The position numbers were made by a program, and so were the translations under genes. 17,023 bases of DNA, from positions 1-17,023 of the forward strand of contig JBOIEQ010000091.1 of NCBI GenBank assembly GCA_050741255.1. The letters run 5' to 3'. Positions 1 through 7,271 of this stretch are shown here, in pieces. A model generated the notes under the pieces. It was given only the letters and a program-made list of their open reading frames with translations, was not told the DNA's origin and searched no databases. This stretch comes from CAZXNF01 sp050741255 (GTDB lineage: Bacteria > Pseudomonadota > Gammaproteobacteria > Burkholderiales > SG8-41). Position 1 is the stretch's first letter. Each line of letters starts with the position of its first letter.

Positions 1-614
1 TCGGCGAGGATCACGCGCGCGCCGGCTTCCGACGCGGCGAGCGCGGCCGCCAGCCCGGCGGGGCCGCCACCCGCTATCAGGACGTCGCAATGCGCGTGGC
101 GCTGCTGGTAGCGGTCGGGGTCGGGGCCGTCGGGCGCGCGCCCCAGCCCCGCCGCGGCGCGGATCGCGGGCTCGTAGACCTTGCGCCAGAACGACGGCGG
201 CCACATGAAGGTCTTGTAATAGAAGCCCGCCGGCAGCAGGGGCGACAGCAGGTCGTTGACCGCGCCGACGTCGAAGGCGAGCGACGGCCAGTGATTCTGC
301 GAGGTCGCGCGCAGCCCCGCGTGCAGTTCGGCGACGGTGGCGCGCGTGTTCGGGTCCTGGCGCGCGCCGTCGCCGTGCAGCGTGACCAGCGCGTTGGGTT
401 CCTCCGAGCCGTGCGCCAGCACGCCGCGCGGGCGGTGGTACTTGAACGAGCGGCCGACGAAGGCGCAGCCGTTCGCGAGCAGCGCGGAGGCCAGTGTGTC
501 GCCCGCATAGCCCGTCAGACGCTCGCCGTTGAAGGTGAAGGTCAGCGGTGCGCCGCGATCGATCGCGCCACCCTGCGGCAACCGATAGGGCTGCAGGCGG
601 TCGGGGGCGTTCAC
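1..614 (-). CDS. soxA: Sarcosine oxidase alpha subunit, N-terminal part (cut by window edge)
   Basis: This is the large subunit of heterotetrameric sarcosine oxidase, a cytosolic flavoenzyme that demethylates sarcosine to glycine with release of H2O2 and a one-carbon unit. About 204 codons are visible. Residues 20-90 form the Fer2-like N-terminal domain (GYAGDTLASALLANG at 35-49, then GRSFKYHRPRG at 54-64). A dinucleotide-binding GGGPAG lies at 182-187, near the cut. The start is a GTG at 614 whose GTGA overlaps the soxD stop, the usual coupling in sox operons. The rest of the gene, and the gamma subunit gene expected after it, lie beyond position 1. Family assignment is firm. The true substrate could be another N-methyl or cyclic amino acid, because related alpha subunits occur in hydroxyproline and opine dehydrogenases. 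Confidence 0.9.
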   Translation of the reverse strand, partial: MNAPDRLQPYRLPQGGAIDRGAPLTFTFNGERLTGYAGDTLASALLANGCAFVGRSFKYHRPRGVLAHGSEEPNALVTLHGDGARQDPNTRATVAELHAGLRATSQNHWPSLAFDVGAVNDLLSPLLPAGFYYKTFMWPPSFWRKVYEPAIRAAAGLGRAPDGPDPDRYQQRHAHCDVLIAGGGPAGLAAALAASEAGARVILA

Positions 615-901
615 GCCTTGCCCTCCTCGATCGCGGGCCGCGGCTCGCCGCTGCGGTAGGTGGCGAGGATGCGGTCGCTCACCGTGTCGCGCACCGCGTT
701 GAACCAGCGCTGGCAGCCGTGCGTGTGCAGCCAGCGCTCGGCGTGCACGCCCCTGGGATTGGCGCGGTAGAACAGGAAGGCCGCCCACTGGTCGTCGTCG
801 AGCTGCGACGGATCGGCCGGCCGCACGAGGTGCGCCTCGCCGCCGCCGCGGAACTCGATCTCCGGACGCTCGCCGCAATGCGGGCAACGGATCAGCAGCA
901 T
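611..901 (-). CDS. soxD: Sarcosine oxidase delta subunit
   Basis: This 96-residue protein is the small zinc-binding subunit of heterotetrameric sarcosine oxidase. The zinc ligands known for the family are all present: Cys6 and Cys9 (CPHC), His59 and Cys63 (HTHGC). The central DDDQWAAFLFYRANPRG and the WLHTHGCQRWFN stretch are typical of SoxD. The ATG at 901 follows the soxB stop after a single base, and the stop overlaps the soxA GTG start, so translation of B, D and A is probably coupled. The presence of a delta subunit argues for a genuine four-subunit sarcosine oxidase rather than a simpler D-hydroxyproline or opine dehydrogenase. Confidence 0.95.
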   Translation of the reverse strand: MLLIRCPHCGERPEIEFRGGGEAHLVRPADPSQLDDDQWAAFLFYRANPRGVHAERWLHTHGCQRWFNAVRDTVSDRILATYRSGEPRPAIEEGKA

Positions 902-902
902 G

Positions 903-2156
903 TCAGTGCGCCACCGCGGCGGCCGCGGCCTCGTCGATCAGTCGTCCCGTGCGGAACCGGTCGAGCGTGAAAGCGGCGTTGATGGGATGCGGCGCGTCCT
1001 TCGCGATGGTGTGCGCGAAGACGTGCCCCGACCCGGGCGTCGCCTTGAAGCCGCCGGTGCCCCAGCCGCAGTTCACGTAGAGGCCTTCCACCGGCGTCTT
1101 GCCGATGATGGGCGAGCGGTCGGGCGACAGGTCCACGATGCCGCCCCAGTTGCGCAGCATGCGCAGGCGCGTAAACACCGGGAACAGCTCGCAGATCGCC
1201 TCCAGCGTGTGCGTGGCGATGTGCAGGCCACCGGTCTGGCTGTACGACACGTACTGGTCGGTGCCGGCGCCGATGACGAGCTCGCCCTTGTCGGACTGGC
1301 TGATGTAGGCGTGCACCGAGTTCGACATGACGACGCAGGGGAACACCGGCTTCACCGGCTCGGACACCAGCGCCTGCAGCGGGAAGCTTTCGAGCGGCAT
1401 ACGCAGTCCGGCGCGCCCCATCACCACGCTCGTATGCCCCGCCGCCACCACGCCGACTTTCGGCGTACGGATCACACCCCGGCTGGTGACCACGGCCTCG
1501 ACCGCGCCGGCGTTGTCGCGGCGGATCTCCAGCACCTCGCAGTTCTGGATGATGTCCACGCCGAGCGCACTGGCGCCGCGCGCATAGCCCCACGCCACGG
1601 CGTCGTGCCGCGCCACGCCGCCCCGGCGCTGCAATGCCGCGCCCAGCACGGGATAGCGGGCGCCCGGATCGATCACCAACGGCGGACAGAACGCCTTGGC
1701 CTCGGCGGCCGTGAGCCACTCGTTGTCGATGCCGTTCAGGCGGTTCGCGTAAATATGGCGCCGCGACACCTGCACGTCGTGTTCGTTGTGCGCGAGCATC
1801 ATCACGCCGCGCGCCGAATACATCACGTTGTAGTTGAGATCCTGCGACAGGCCTTCCCACAGCTTCAGCGCGTGTTCGTAGAGCCCCGCGCTTTCGTCGC
1901 ACAGGTAGTTGGAGCGGATCACCGTGGTGTTGCGGCCGGTGTTGCCGCCGCCGATCCAGCCCTTCTCCAGCACGGCGATGTTGGTCAGCCCGTGCGCCTT
2001 CGCCAGGTAGTAGGCCGTCGCGAGGCCGTGGCCGCCGCCGCCGACGATCACGGCGTCGTACGCGGGCTTGGGCGAAGGCGAACGCCACTGGCGCGCCCAG
2101 CCGGCATGGCCGCCGAGCGCCTGCCGCGCCAGCGAGAACAGCGAAAACCGCGTCAC
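903..2156 (-). CDS. soxB: Sarcosine oxidase beta subunit (FAD/FMN flavoprotein)
   Basis: This 417-residue catalytic subunit has family-typical length. The FAD-binding GGGGHGLATAYYL begins near residue 39. GNTGRNTTVIRSNY at 71-84 is the second conserved SoxB block. His184, in GGVARHDAVAWGY, is at the position where family members carry covalently bound FMN at the alpha/beta interface. The C-terminal SPIIGKTPVEGLYVNCGWGT block (348-367) closes the FAD fold. The start is GTG at 2156 with a GGAG 8 nt upstream. It lies 21 nt after the preceding Bug gene and 1 nt before soxD. The B-D-A order matches characterised sarcosine oxidase operons. Substrate specificity cannot be read from the sequence. Confidence 0.94.
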   Translation of the reverse strand: MTRFSLFSLARQALGGHAGWARQWRSPSPKPAYDAVIVGGGGHGLATAYYLAKAHGLTNIAVLEKGWIGGGNTGRNTTVIRSNYLCDESAGLYEHALKLWEGLSQDLNYNVMYSARGVMMLAHNEHDVQVSRRHIYANRLNGIDNEWLTAAEAKAFCPPLVIDPGARYPVLGAALQRRGGVARHDAVAWGYARGASALGVDIIQNCEVLEIRRDNAGAVEAVVTSRGVIRTPKVGVVAAGHTSVVMGRAGLRMPLESFPLQALVSEPVKPVFPCVVMSNSVHAYISQSDKGELVIGAGTDQYVSYSQTGGLHIATHTLEAICELFPVFTRLRMLRNWGGIVDLSPDRSPIIGKTPVEGLYVNCGWGTGGFKATPGSGHVFAHTIAKDAPHPINAAFTLDRFRTGRLIDEAAAAAVAH

Positions 2157-2177
2157 GTGCGATGCTCCGGCCCGCGC

Positions 2178-3152
2178 TCAGTCAACCTTCGCACCCGAAT
2201 CACGGATCACCTTGTTCCACTTCACGACTTCTTCCTTGAGAAAGGCGCCGAATTCGGCGGGTGTATTGGCGACGACTTCCGCGCCCTGGTTGGCAAACTG
2301 CTTGCGCATCTCCGGCGACTCCAGTGAGCGCACCAGCGCGGTGTGCAGGCGGTCGAGCACGGGTTTGGGCACACCCGCGGGTGCGACGACGCCGAACCAC
2401 GTATAGACCGAGAAACCGGGCAGCGCCGCTTCCGCGACGGTCGGCACGTCGGGATACTCGGCCAGGCGCTTCACACCGGTGGTGGCCAGCAGCCGGATGC
2501 GGCCGCTCTGCACGAAGGGTGTCGCGGACAGCATGCTCTGGATCTCGACCTGCGCCTCGTTCATCACCAGCGCGTTGAGCGCTTCCGCGGGACCGCGGTA
2601 CGGGATGTGCACGAAATTCACGCCGCTCGCACCCTTGAAGAGCTCCATGCCGAGGTGGCTGGGCGAGCCGCTGCCGGACGAGGAGTAGTTGTACTTGCCG
2701 GGCTGTGCCTTCGCGAGCGCGATGACCTCCTTCACCGACTTCGCCGGCAGTGCGTTGGCGGTCAGGAAGCCGCTCGGCGAGCGCGCGGCGAGCGTGATCG
2801 GCGTGAAGTCCTTGAGCGGATCGTAGGTGATGTCCTTGTAAAGTCCCTGTGCGGTGCCGAGACTCGCGATCGAGCCCATCATCAGCGTGTAGCCGTCCGG
2901 CGCGGACCGTGCGGCGATGCCTGCGCCAAGCGTGCTCCCGCCGCCGGCCCGGTTGTCCACCACCACCTGCACGCCGAGCGCCTCCGTCACCTTCTGCGCG
3001 AGCGTGCGCGCCACGACATCGGCGCCCGCCCCCGGCGGGAACGGCACGATCATCCGGATCGGCTTCGTCGGATAGGTCTGCGCAGCCGCGACGATGGCGG
3101 AGAAGCACGTTCCCAGCAGCACTACGCGCGCACCCTGCCGTATCCAGTTCAT
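2178..3152 (-). CDS. Bug/TctC-family periplasmic substrate-binding protein (first of two)
   Basis: This 324-residue protein belongs to the Bug (TctC, tripartite tricarboxylate transporter receptor) family. These proteins capture carboxylates, amino acids or aromatic acids in the periplasm. A signal peptide spans residues 1-24 (hydrophobic VVLLGTCFSAIVAAA, probable cut before QTYP). The family signatures follow: YPTKPIRMIVPFPPGAGADV (27-46), a DNRAGGGSTLGA block, PDGYTLMMG, and the VHIPYRGPAEALNALV segment. Length is normal for the family. It lies 11 nt after the racemase-family gene, with a G-rich ribosome site in the gap, and is followed by soxB. No TctA or TctB membrane subunit gene is in the window, so its transporter partner is unknown. 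The ligand is probably the operon's substrate, which is inference. Confidence 0.93.
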   Translation of the reverse strand: MNWIRQGARVVLLGTCFSAIVAAAQTYPTKPIRMIVPFPPGAGADVVARTLAQKVTEALGVQVVVDNRAGGGSTLGAGIAARSAPDGYTLMMGSIASLGTAQGLYKDITYDPLKDFTPITLAARSPSGFLTANALPAKSVKEVIALAKAQPGKYNYSSSGSGSPSHLGMELFKGASGVNFVHIPYRGPAEALNALVMNEAQVEIQSMLSATPFVQSGRIRLLATTGVKRLAEYPDVPTVAEAALPGFSVYTWFGVVAPAGVPKPVLDRLHTALVRSLESPEMRKQFANQGAEVVANTPAEFGAFLKEEVVKWNKVIRDSGAKVD

Positions 3153-3163
3153 GTCGCCCCCGA

Positions 3164-4174
3164 TCAGGAAATGAGAAAGCCCGCGCCGACGGGATCATCG
3201 GGATCGAAGATCCATTTCGCGCTGCCGGTGAGATTGGCCTTGCCCTTGATCGTCGGCACCAGCGCGCGCCGCGCGCCGAGCTTCGTTTCGCCGATCAGGC
3301 TGCCTTCGAAGGTGCCGCTGCCGAGCAGGCCTTCGGACAACAGCGATTCCTTCAGCTTCAGTTCGCCCCGCGCCTCGAACAGCGCCATCATCGCGCAGGT
3401 GCCGGTGCCGCCCGGCGAACGGTCGAGCTGGCCGGCGCTGAAGACGTGCACGCACTTGTAGCGCGCCCCGGGCAGCGTCGGCTCGCCGTAGAACGTCATG
3501 TAATTGAGATCGGTGAGGTGGTCCTGCACCGGGTGCTTCAGCTTCACCTTCGCATTGATCTGCTGCTTGACCAGCTGGCCCATGGCAGAAAAGAACGAAC
3601 CGTTCTCGGGCGCGATCTTCGGGGTGCGGCCGCGCCAGTCCACCTGCGCGAAATAATTGCCGCCGAAGGTGATGTCGGCCTTGAGCGCGCCGTAACCCGG
3701 CAGCTCGATCGGAATGTCGCGCTCGGCAACGTAGGCCGGCACGTTTTCGAAGCGGCACCATTCGACGCGGTCCGGCGTGCCCTTGACCTCGGAGACGACC
3801 AGGCCGGCGGTGGTTTCGAACCGGATGCGGGTGAGGTCACCGGTCGCCGGCATCAGGCCGCAGGCCACCATCGCCATCGAAAGCGCGATGGTCCCGTGGC
3901 CGCACATGTGGGAATACTGCGTGGCGTCGATCCAGATCATGCCCGCGTCGGTGTCGGCGGAGGACGGCGGCGTCAGGAATACGCCGTACATGTCGCGGTG
4001 CCCGCGCGGCTCCTGCATCAGGGATTTTCGTAGCCAGTCGTAATGCTGTTCGAGGTGGCGCCGCTTGCCCACGATGTCCAGCCCGTGCGGATAGCGCACA
4101 CCGGCATGCACGATGCACGTGGGCTCGCCCTCGGTGTGCGTGTAGATGACGTCAATGTGGGGAATGCGTTTCAC
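3164..4174 (-). CDS. Proline racemase / 4-hydroxyproline 2-epimerase family enzyme
   Basis: This 336-residue member of the proline racemase superfamily uses a pair of cysteines to exchange the alpha proton of a cyclic amino acid. Both catalytic cysteines are present: Cys91 in SHMCGHGTIA and Cys260 in DRSPGGTGTCA. It is therefore a racemase or epimerase rather than the trans-3-hydroxyproline dehydratase branch, where the second cysteine is usually threonine. Thr14-Glu15-Gly16-Glu17 in the N-terminal HTEGEP block are also conserved. The start is GTG at 4174, 16 nt after the MBL gene stop. Nearby genes for a D-amino acid dehydrogenase and a SoxBDA oxidase suggest that it makes the D-isomer for oxidation. 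Proline, 4-hydroxyproline or another imino acid are all possible substrates. Confidence 0.9.
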   Translation of the reverse strand: MKRIPHIDVIYTHTEGEPTCIVHAGVRYPHGLDIVGKRRHLEQHYDWLRKSLMQEPRGHRDMYGVFLTPPSSADTDAGMIWIDATQYSHMCGHGTIALSMAMVACGLMPATGDLTRIRFETTAGLVVSEVKGTPDRVEWCRFENVPAYVAERDIPIELPGYGALKADITFGGNYFAQVDWRGRTPKIAPENGSFFSAMGQLVKQQINAKVKLKHPVQDHLTDLNYMTFYGEPTLPGARYKCVHVFSAGQLDRSPGGTGTCAMMALFEARGELKLKESLLSEGLLGSGTFEGSLIGETKLGARRALVPTIKGKANLTGSAKWIFDPDDPVGAGFLIS

Positions 4175-4190
4175 GTGAACGGTCCGTTGC

Positions 4191-5075
4191 CTAGTCGAGT
4201 TTCGCCGCCCGCGGGCCGCGCACCGGGATCTCCATCAGGTCCTCGCCGAAGATCAGGTTGCCCTGGTACAGCTCGCCCATCTCGCGCAGCACGCGCTCGC
4301 GCACCCCCGGCTGGTCGATCTGCTCGGTGACGTGCGTGACCACGATGGTTTTCACCCCGGCCTTGGCGCCAAGCCGCGCGAGTTCCTTGTGCCCCATGCA
4401 GGACTCCGCGAACTCCGGCCCGAGTTCGGTGCCCGACAGGTAGTGGCACATGTGTACCAGCACGTCGCAGTCCTTGGCCAGCCGTTCCATCGAGGCGCAG
4501 GGCCCGCTGTCGCCGGAATAGACGAACGAGCCTTCCGGCGTGTCGAGACGGAAGCCGTAGGAGATCAGTTGCGGGCCGAAATGCGCGACGCCGACGGTCG
4601 TCACTTTCCAGTTCCCGCCGTCCACGACGTCGTTCGGATGCAGTTCGGTGACGTCCGGTTGCGGCTTCCTGCGTTCGCCCGTGCCGCCGCGCGCACGGTA
4701 GATCTGCACGCTGCACAGGTTCTCGGTACGCGCCACGAGGTCGGGCCAGAACGCGCCGCCCTTTTCGAACAGCGACTTCGTCACCTCGCGAATTGGCGGC
4801 GGGCCGTACACCTTCAGGTCCGGAATCCTGCCCGCGCCCTGGTCCCAGCGCGTCAGCAGCAGGCGCGGGTAGTCGCCCATGTGGTCGTAGTGCAGGTGGC
4901 TGCAGAAGAAATGCGTCACCTGCGTCGGCTTGATGCCGCACTCGAGCAGGCGGTGGTGCGCCCCGAAGCCGTGGTCGAACACCAGCACCTCGTCGCCGAT
5001 TTCCACCACGTAACCCGAGCACATGCGCTTCAGTGAAGGGGTGGGCGTTCCGGTGCCCAGCAGGCGCAGTCTCAT
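4191..5075 (-). CDS. MBL-fold metallohydrolase, paralogue A
   Basis: This 294-residue protein has the metallo-beta-lactamase fold of the RNase Z/arylsulfatase-like branch. The metal ligands are complete: HLHYDH with His60, His62, Asp64 and His65, then His165, Asp189 (YSGDSG) and His248 (VVTH). The N-terminal LLGTGTPTPS strand is typical. I place the start at the ATG at 5075, preceded by AAGGAAGGA. A longer reading to 5249 would only add a frame-shifted reading of the dehydrogenase gene. It is clearly a paralogue of the hydrolase at 6336-7223, sharing LLGTGTPTPSLKR, SHLHYDH, LTRWDQGA, GPPPIR and EQIDQPGVRE. The two flank the DadA-like gene. The substrate is unknown. A lactone, ester or cyclic product of the neighbouring oxidases is possible but is inference. 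Confidence 0.88.
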   Translation of the reverse strand: MRLRLLGTGTPTPSLKRMCSGYVVEIGDEVLVFDHGFGAHHRLLECGIKPTQVTHFFCSHLHYDHMGDYPRLLLTRWDQGAGRIPDLKVYGPPPIREVTKSLFEKGGAFWPDLVARTENLCSVQIYRARGGTGERRKPQPDVTELHPNDVVDGGNWKVTTVGVAHFGPQLISYGFRLDTPEGSFVYSGDSGPCASMERLAKDCDVLVHMCHYLSGTELGPEFAESCMGHKELARLGAKAGVKTIVVTHVTEQIDQPGVRERVLREMGELYQGNLIFGEDLMEIPVRGPRAAKLD

Positions 5076-5091
5076 CTGGATGATCCTTCCT

Positions 5092-6330
5092 TCAAAAGCG
5101 GTCCACGCGATACGGCGCGGGATCGATGCCGGCAGGCTTGCCGCCGACCATTTCCGCCACGAGCCGGCCGGTGACGGCGGCCGTGCACAGGCCGAGGTGG
5201 CCATGGCCGAAGGCGTAATAGACGTTGCCGAAGCGCGGCGAGGGCCCAATGATGGGAAGCGAGTCCGGCAGGCAGGGCCGGTGTCCCATCCAGCGCGTCA
5301 CCTTCGACCCGCCGAGCTTCGGCAGCATGGCGCGTGCCCGCGCGAGGATCGCGTCGGCGCGCCGGTAGTCGGGTTCAGCTTCCATGGCCGCGAACTCCAC
5401 GGTGCCGGCGACCCGAAGGCCGTGCTCCATCGGCGTCGCGAAGAACTTGCCCTCGCCGGACATGGTGGGCCGCCGCACCGCGATGCCCGGATCCTCGATG
5501 TGTGAGTGGTAACCGCGCTGCGTCATCAGCGGCACCGGACTGCCGAGTTGCGCGGCGAAGCGGCTGGAGTGGATGCCCGCGCACAGCACCAGGGTTTCGA
5601 CGGGCACGCGTTCGCCGTCGGTGATCAGCGCCCGCGGTCCGTCGGCGCCGACGTCGAGGTCCAGCACGTCGCGTTGCAGGAGGCTTCCACCGCGCGCGAC
5701 GAAATGCCCGGTCAACCGCTGTGTCAGCCCCAGCGGATTGGCCACGTGCCCTTCGTCCGGCAGGTGCAGCCCGCGGACATAATGGCTTCCGAGTTCGGGC
5801 TCCAGCGCGCGGAGCGCCGCGCCGTCGAGCGTTTCCATGCGCACGCCGAGCGCCCGCCGGGTCTCCCAGTCGAGCGCGTCCTTTTGCCACGTAGCCTCGC
5901 GTTCGTAGGCGATCAGATAGCCGTCGCGGCGGATCAGGTCCGATGCGCCAGCGTCGCGGGCGAGCGGCGCGTAGGCGTCGAAGGTCACGGACGTCAGCTT
6001 GCGCAGCGCACCGGCAATGGCCAGCCAGCGTTTGCCGCGCAGCGTGCCGAACGCTGCCGCGAACCACGGCAGCATCTTCGGCAGGTGGCCCCAGCGCACC
6101 GTCAGGGGCCCCAGCGGATCGCGCAGCCACTGCGGCACGCGCCGCCACGTGCCGGGCAGCACCAGCGGCGTGCACCACGACGGGCACAGCAAGCCCGCGT
6201 TGCCGAAGGAACAATATTCGCCGGGCGGCAGGCGGTCGACGAGCGTCACTTGATGGCCGTCGCGCTGGAGGCTGCAGGCCGTGGCGACGCCGACGATGCC
6301 GGCGCCGAGGACCGTGATGTTGCGGGACAC
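5092..6330 (-). CDS. DadA-like FAD-dependent D-amino acid dehydrogenase
   Basis: This 412-residue protein belongs to the DAO/DadA family, which oxidises D-amino or imino acids at the inner membrane face and passes electrons to the respiratory chain. The N-terminal FAD motif ITVLGAGIVGVATACSL spans residues 5-21, with Asp32 ending the second strand. SFGNAGLLCPSWCTPL (41-56) is the DadA block after the FAD motif. The C-terminal GHRPCLPDSLPIIGPSP followed by FGHGHLGLCTAAVTGRLVA is the family signature. The start is GTG at 6330, 5 nt after the upstream MBL stop, chosen because residue 1 directly precedes the FAD strand. A reading that continues upstream runs out of frame through the MBL gene. A D-hydroxyproline or D-proline dehydrogenase role would suit the racemase neighbour, but specificity is unproven. 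Confidence 0.9.
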   Translation of the reverse strand: MSRNITVLGAGIVGVATACSLQRDGHQVTLVDRLPPGEYCSFGNAGLLCPSWCTPLVLPGTWRRVPQWLRDPLGPLTVRWGHLPKMLPWFAAAFGTLRGKRWLAIAGALRKLTSVTFDAYAPLARDAGASDLIRRDGYLIAYEREATWQKDALDWETRRALGVRMETLDGAALRALEPELGSHYVRGLHLPDEGHVANPLGLTQRLTGHFVARGGSLLQRDVLDLDVGADGPRALITDGERVPVETLVLCAGIHSSRFAAQLGSPVPLMTQRGYHSHIEDPGIAVRRPTMSGEGKFFATPMEHGLRVAGTVEFAAMEAEPDYRRADAILARARAMLPKLGGSKVTRWMGHRPCLPDSLPIIGPSPRFGNVYYAFGHGHLGLCTAAVTGRLVAEMVGGKPAGIDPAPYRVDRF

Positions 6331-6335
6331 CCGTC

Positions 6336-7223
6336 TTATTCCATACGGAACATCTTGGGTCCCTTGACGGGGACCTGCATGAGGTCTTCGCCCCAGATAA
6401 TGTTGCCGGTGTAGACCTTGCCGATCTCGCGCAGGATGTGCTCGCGCACGCCGGGCTGGTCGATCTGTTCGAGGAAGTGCGTGAGGACCAGCGTCTTCAC
6501 CCCGGCCTGCTGCGCGACCTGCGCGACGTCCTCGTGGTTGCCGCACACCACGCGGTAGATGTCGGTCGGCTCGGTACCGCTGAAGTAGTGGTTCATGTGG
6601 ATCAGCACGTCGCAACCCTTGGCGAGGCTGATGAGCGCCGGGGGCACGCCGCCGCTGTCGCCCGAATAGCAGACCGAACCTTCGTCGCTGTCGAGTCGGT
6701 AGGCGTAGCACTCGAGCCAGGGCTGGACGTGGGAAGCCGGCGCGACCGTCAGCGTCCAGTTCTTGCCTTGCACCTTGTCGGTGGGCGTGAGCTCGGTGAC
6801 CTCTGGCTTCGGCCATTTTCGCGGCGGCACGCCGCCGCGCGCGACGAACACATCGATCGAACCCTGGTGCTTGATGCGCGCGGTGAGATCGGGTCCGAAC
6901 GCGCCGTCCTCGCCGAACAACTGTTCCGTCATGCGCCGGATCGGCGGCGGTCCGAACACCTTCAGTTCGGGAATCTTGTCGGCGCCCTGGTCCCAGCGCG
7001 TGAGGAAGAGCCGCACGTAGTCGGAGCAGTGATCGTAGTGGAGGTGGCTGAAGAACACGTGCGACACGTCCACTGCGCGCTTGCCGGCTTCCATCATGCG
7101 GTGGTACGTCCCGGGGCCGTGGTCCCACAGCATCACGTCGCCGCCGATCTCGAGCATGTAGCCCGAGCTCGCGCGCTTGAGCGACGGCGTCGGCGTGCCG
7201 GTGCCGAGCAGAGTGAGTTTCAT
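6336..7223 (-). CDS. MBL-fold metallohydrolase, paralogue B
   Basis: This 295-residue metallo-beta-lactamase fold hydrolase has all metal ligands: His60, His62, Asp64 and His65 in SHLHYDHCSDY, His165 (ASHVQ), Asp189 (YSGDSGG) and His249 (VLTHF). It has the same length and ligand spacing as the hydrolase at 4191-5075, and long blocks are identical, so the two arose by duplication. They differ around the active-site entrance: here CSDYVRLF follows the HxHxDH motif instead of MGDYPRLL, and SHVQPWLECYAY replaces AHFGPQLISYGF. Different substrates are therefore possible. It starts at an ATG 41 nt after the Bug gene and is followed by the dehydrogenase after 5 nt. The reaction is unknown. Confidence 0.88.
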   Translation of the reverse strand: MKLTLLGTGTPTPSLKRASSGYMLEIGGDVMLWDHGPGTYHRMMEAGKRAVDVSHVFFSHLHYDHCSDYVRLFLTRWDQGADKIPELKVFGPPPIRRMTEQLFGEDGAFGPDLTARIKHQGSIDVFVARGGVPPRKWPKPEVTELTPTDKVQGKNWTLTVAPASHVQPWLECYAYRLDSDEGSVCYSGDSGGVPPALISLAKGCDVLIHMNHYFSGTEPTDIYRVVCGNHEDVAQVAQQAGVKTLVLTHFLEQIDQPGVREHILREIGKVYTGNIIWGEDLMQVPVKGPKMFRME

Positions 7224-7249
7224 CGCGGGTACTTCCGGGTGTTCATTCG

Positions 7250-7271
7250 AGTCTCACTCCAGTCTCATTCC
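7250..7271 (-). repeat. Tandem 11-bp repeat across the stop of the second Bug gene
   Basis: On the plus strand agtctcactcc (7250-7260) is followed directly by agtctcattcc (7261-7271), a tandem repeat with one mismatch. On the coding strand the units read GGAATGAGACT and GGAGTGAGACT, and a third, weaker copy (CGAATGAACAC) follows. The TGA stop codon of the Bug gene lies in the first unit. It looks like a small slippage duplication between the Bug gene and the downstream MBL gene. No function is evident. Confidence 0.7.

Noticed and set aside
900..2327. Long plus-strand open frame antisense to soxB
   Set aside because: Its translation is rich in Arg, His and Val with no family motif, and it mirrors the codon structure of the real soxB gene. 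High GC makes such shadow frames common throughout the window.
4191..5249. Longer form of MBL paralogue A starting at 5249
   Set aside because: The extra 58 residues overlap the 3' end of the dehydrogenase gene out of frame. The ATG at 5075 has a good ribosome site and gives the same length as the other paralogue.
5092..7128. Apparent 678-residue protein joining an N-terminal extension to the DadA-like enzyme
   Set aside because: The first 266 residues are an out-of-frame reading of the MBL gene at 6336-7223. The FAD motif starts right after the GTG at 6330.
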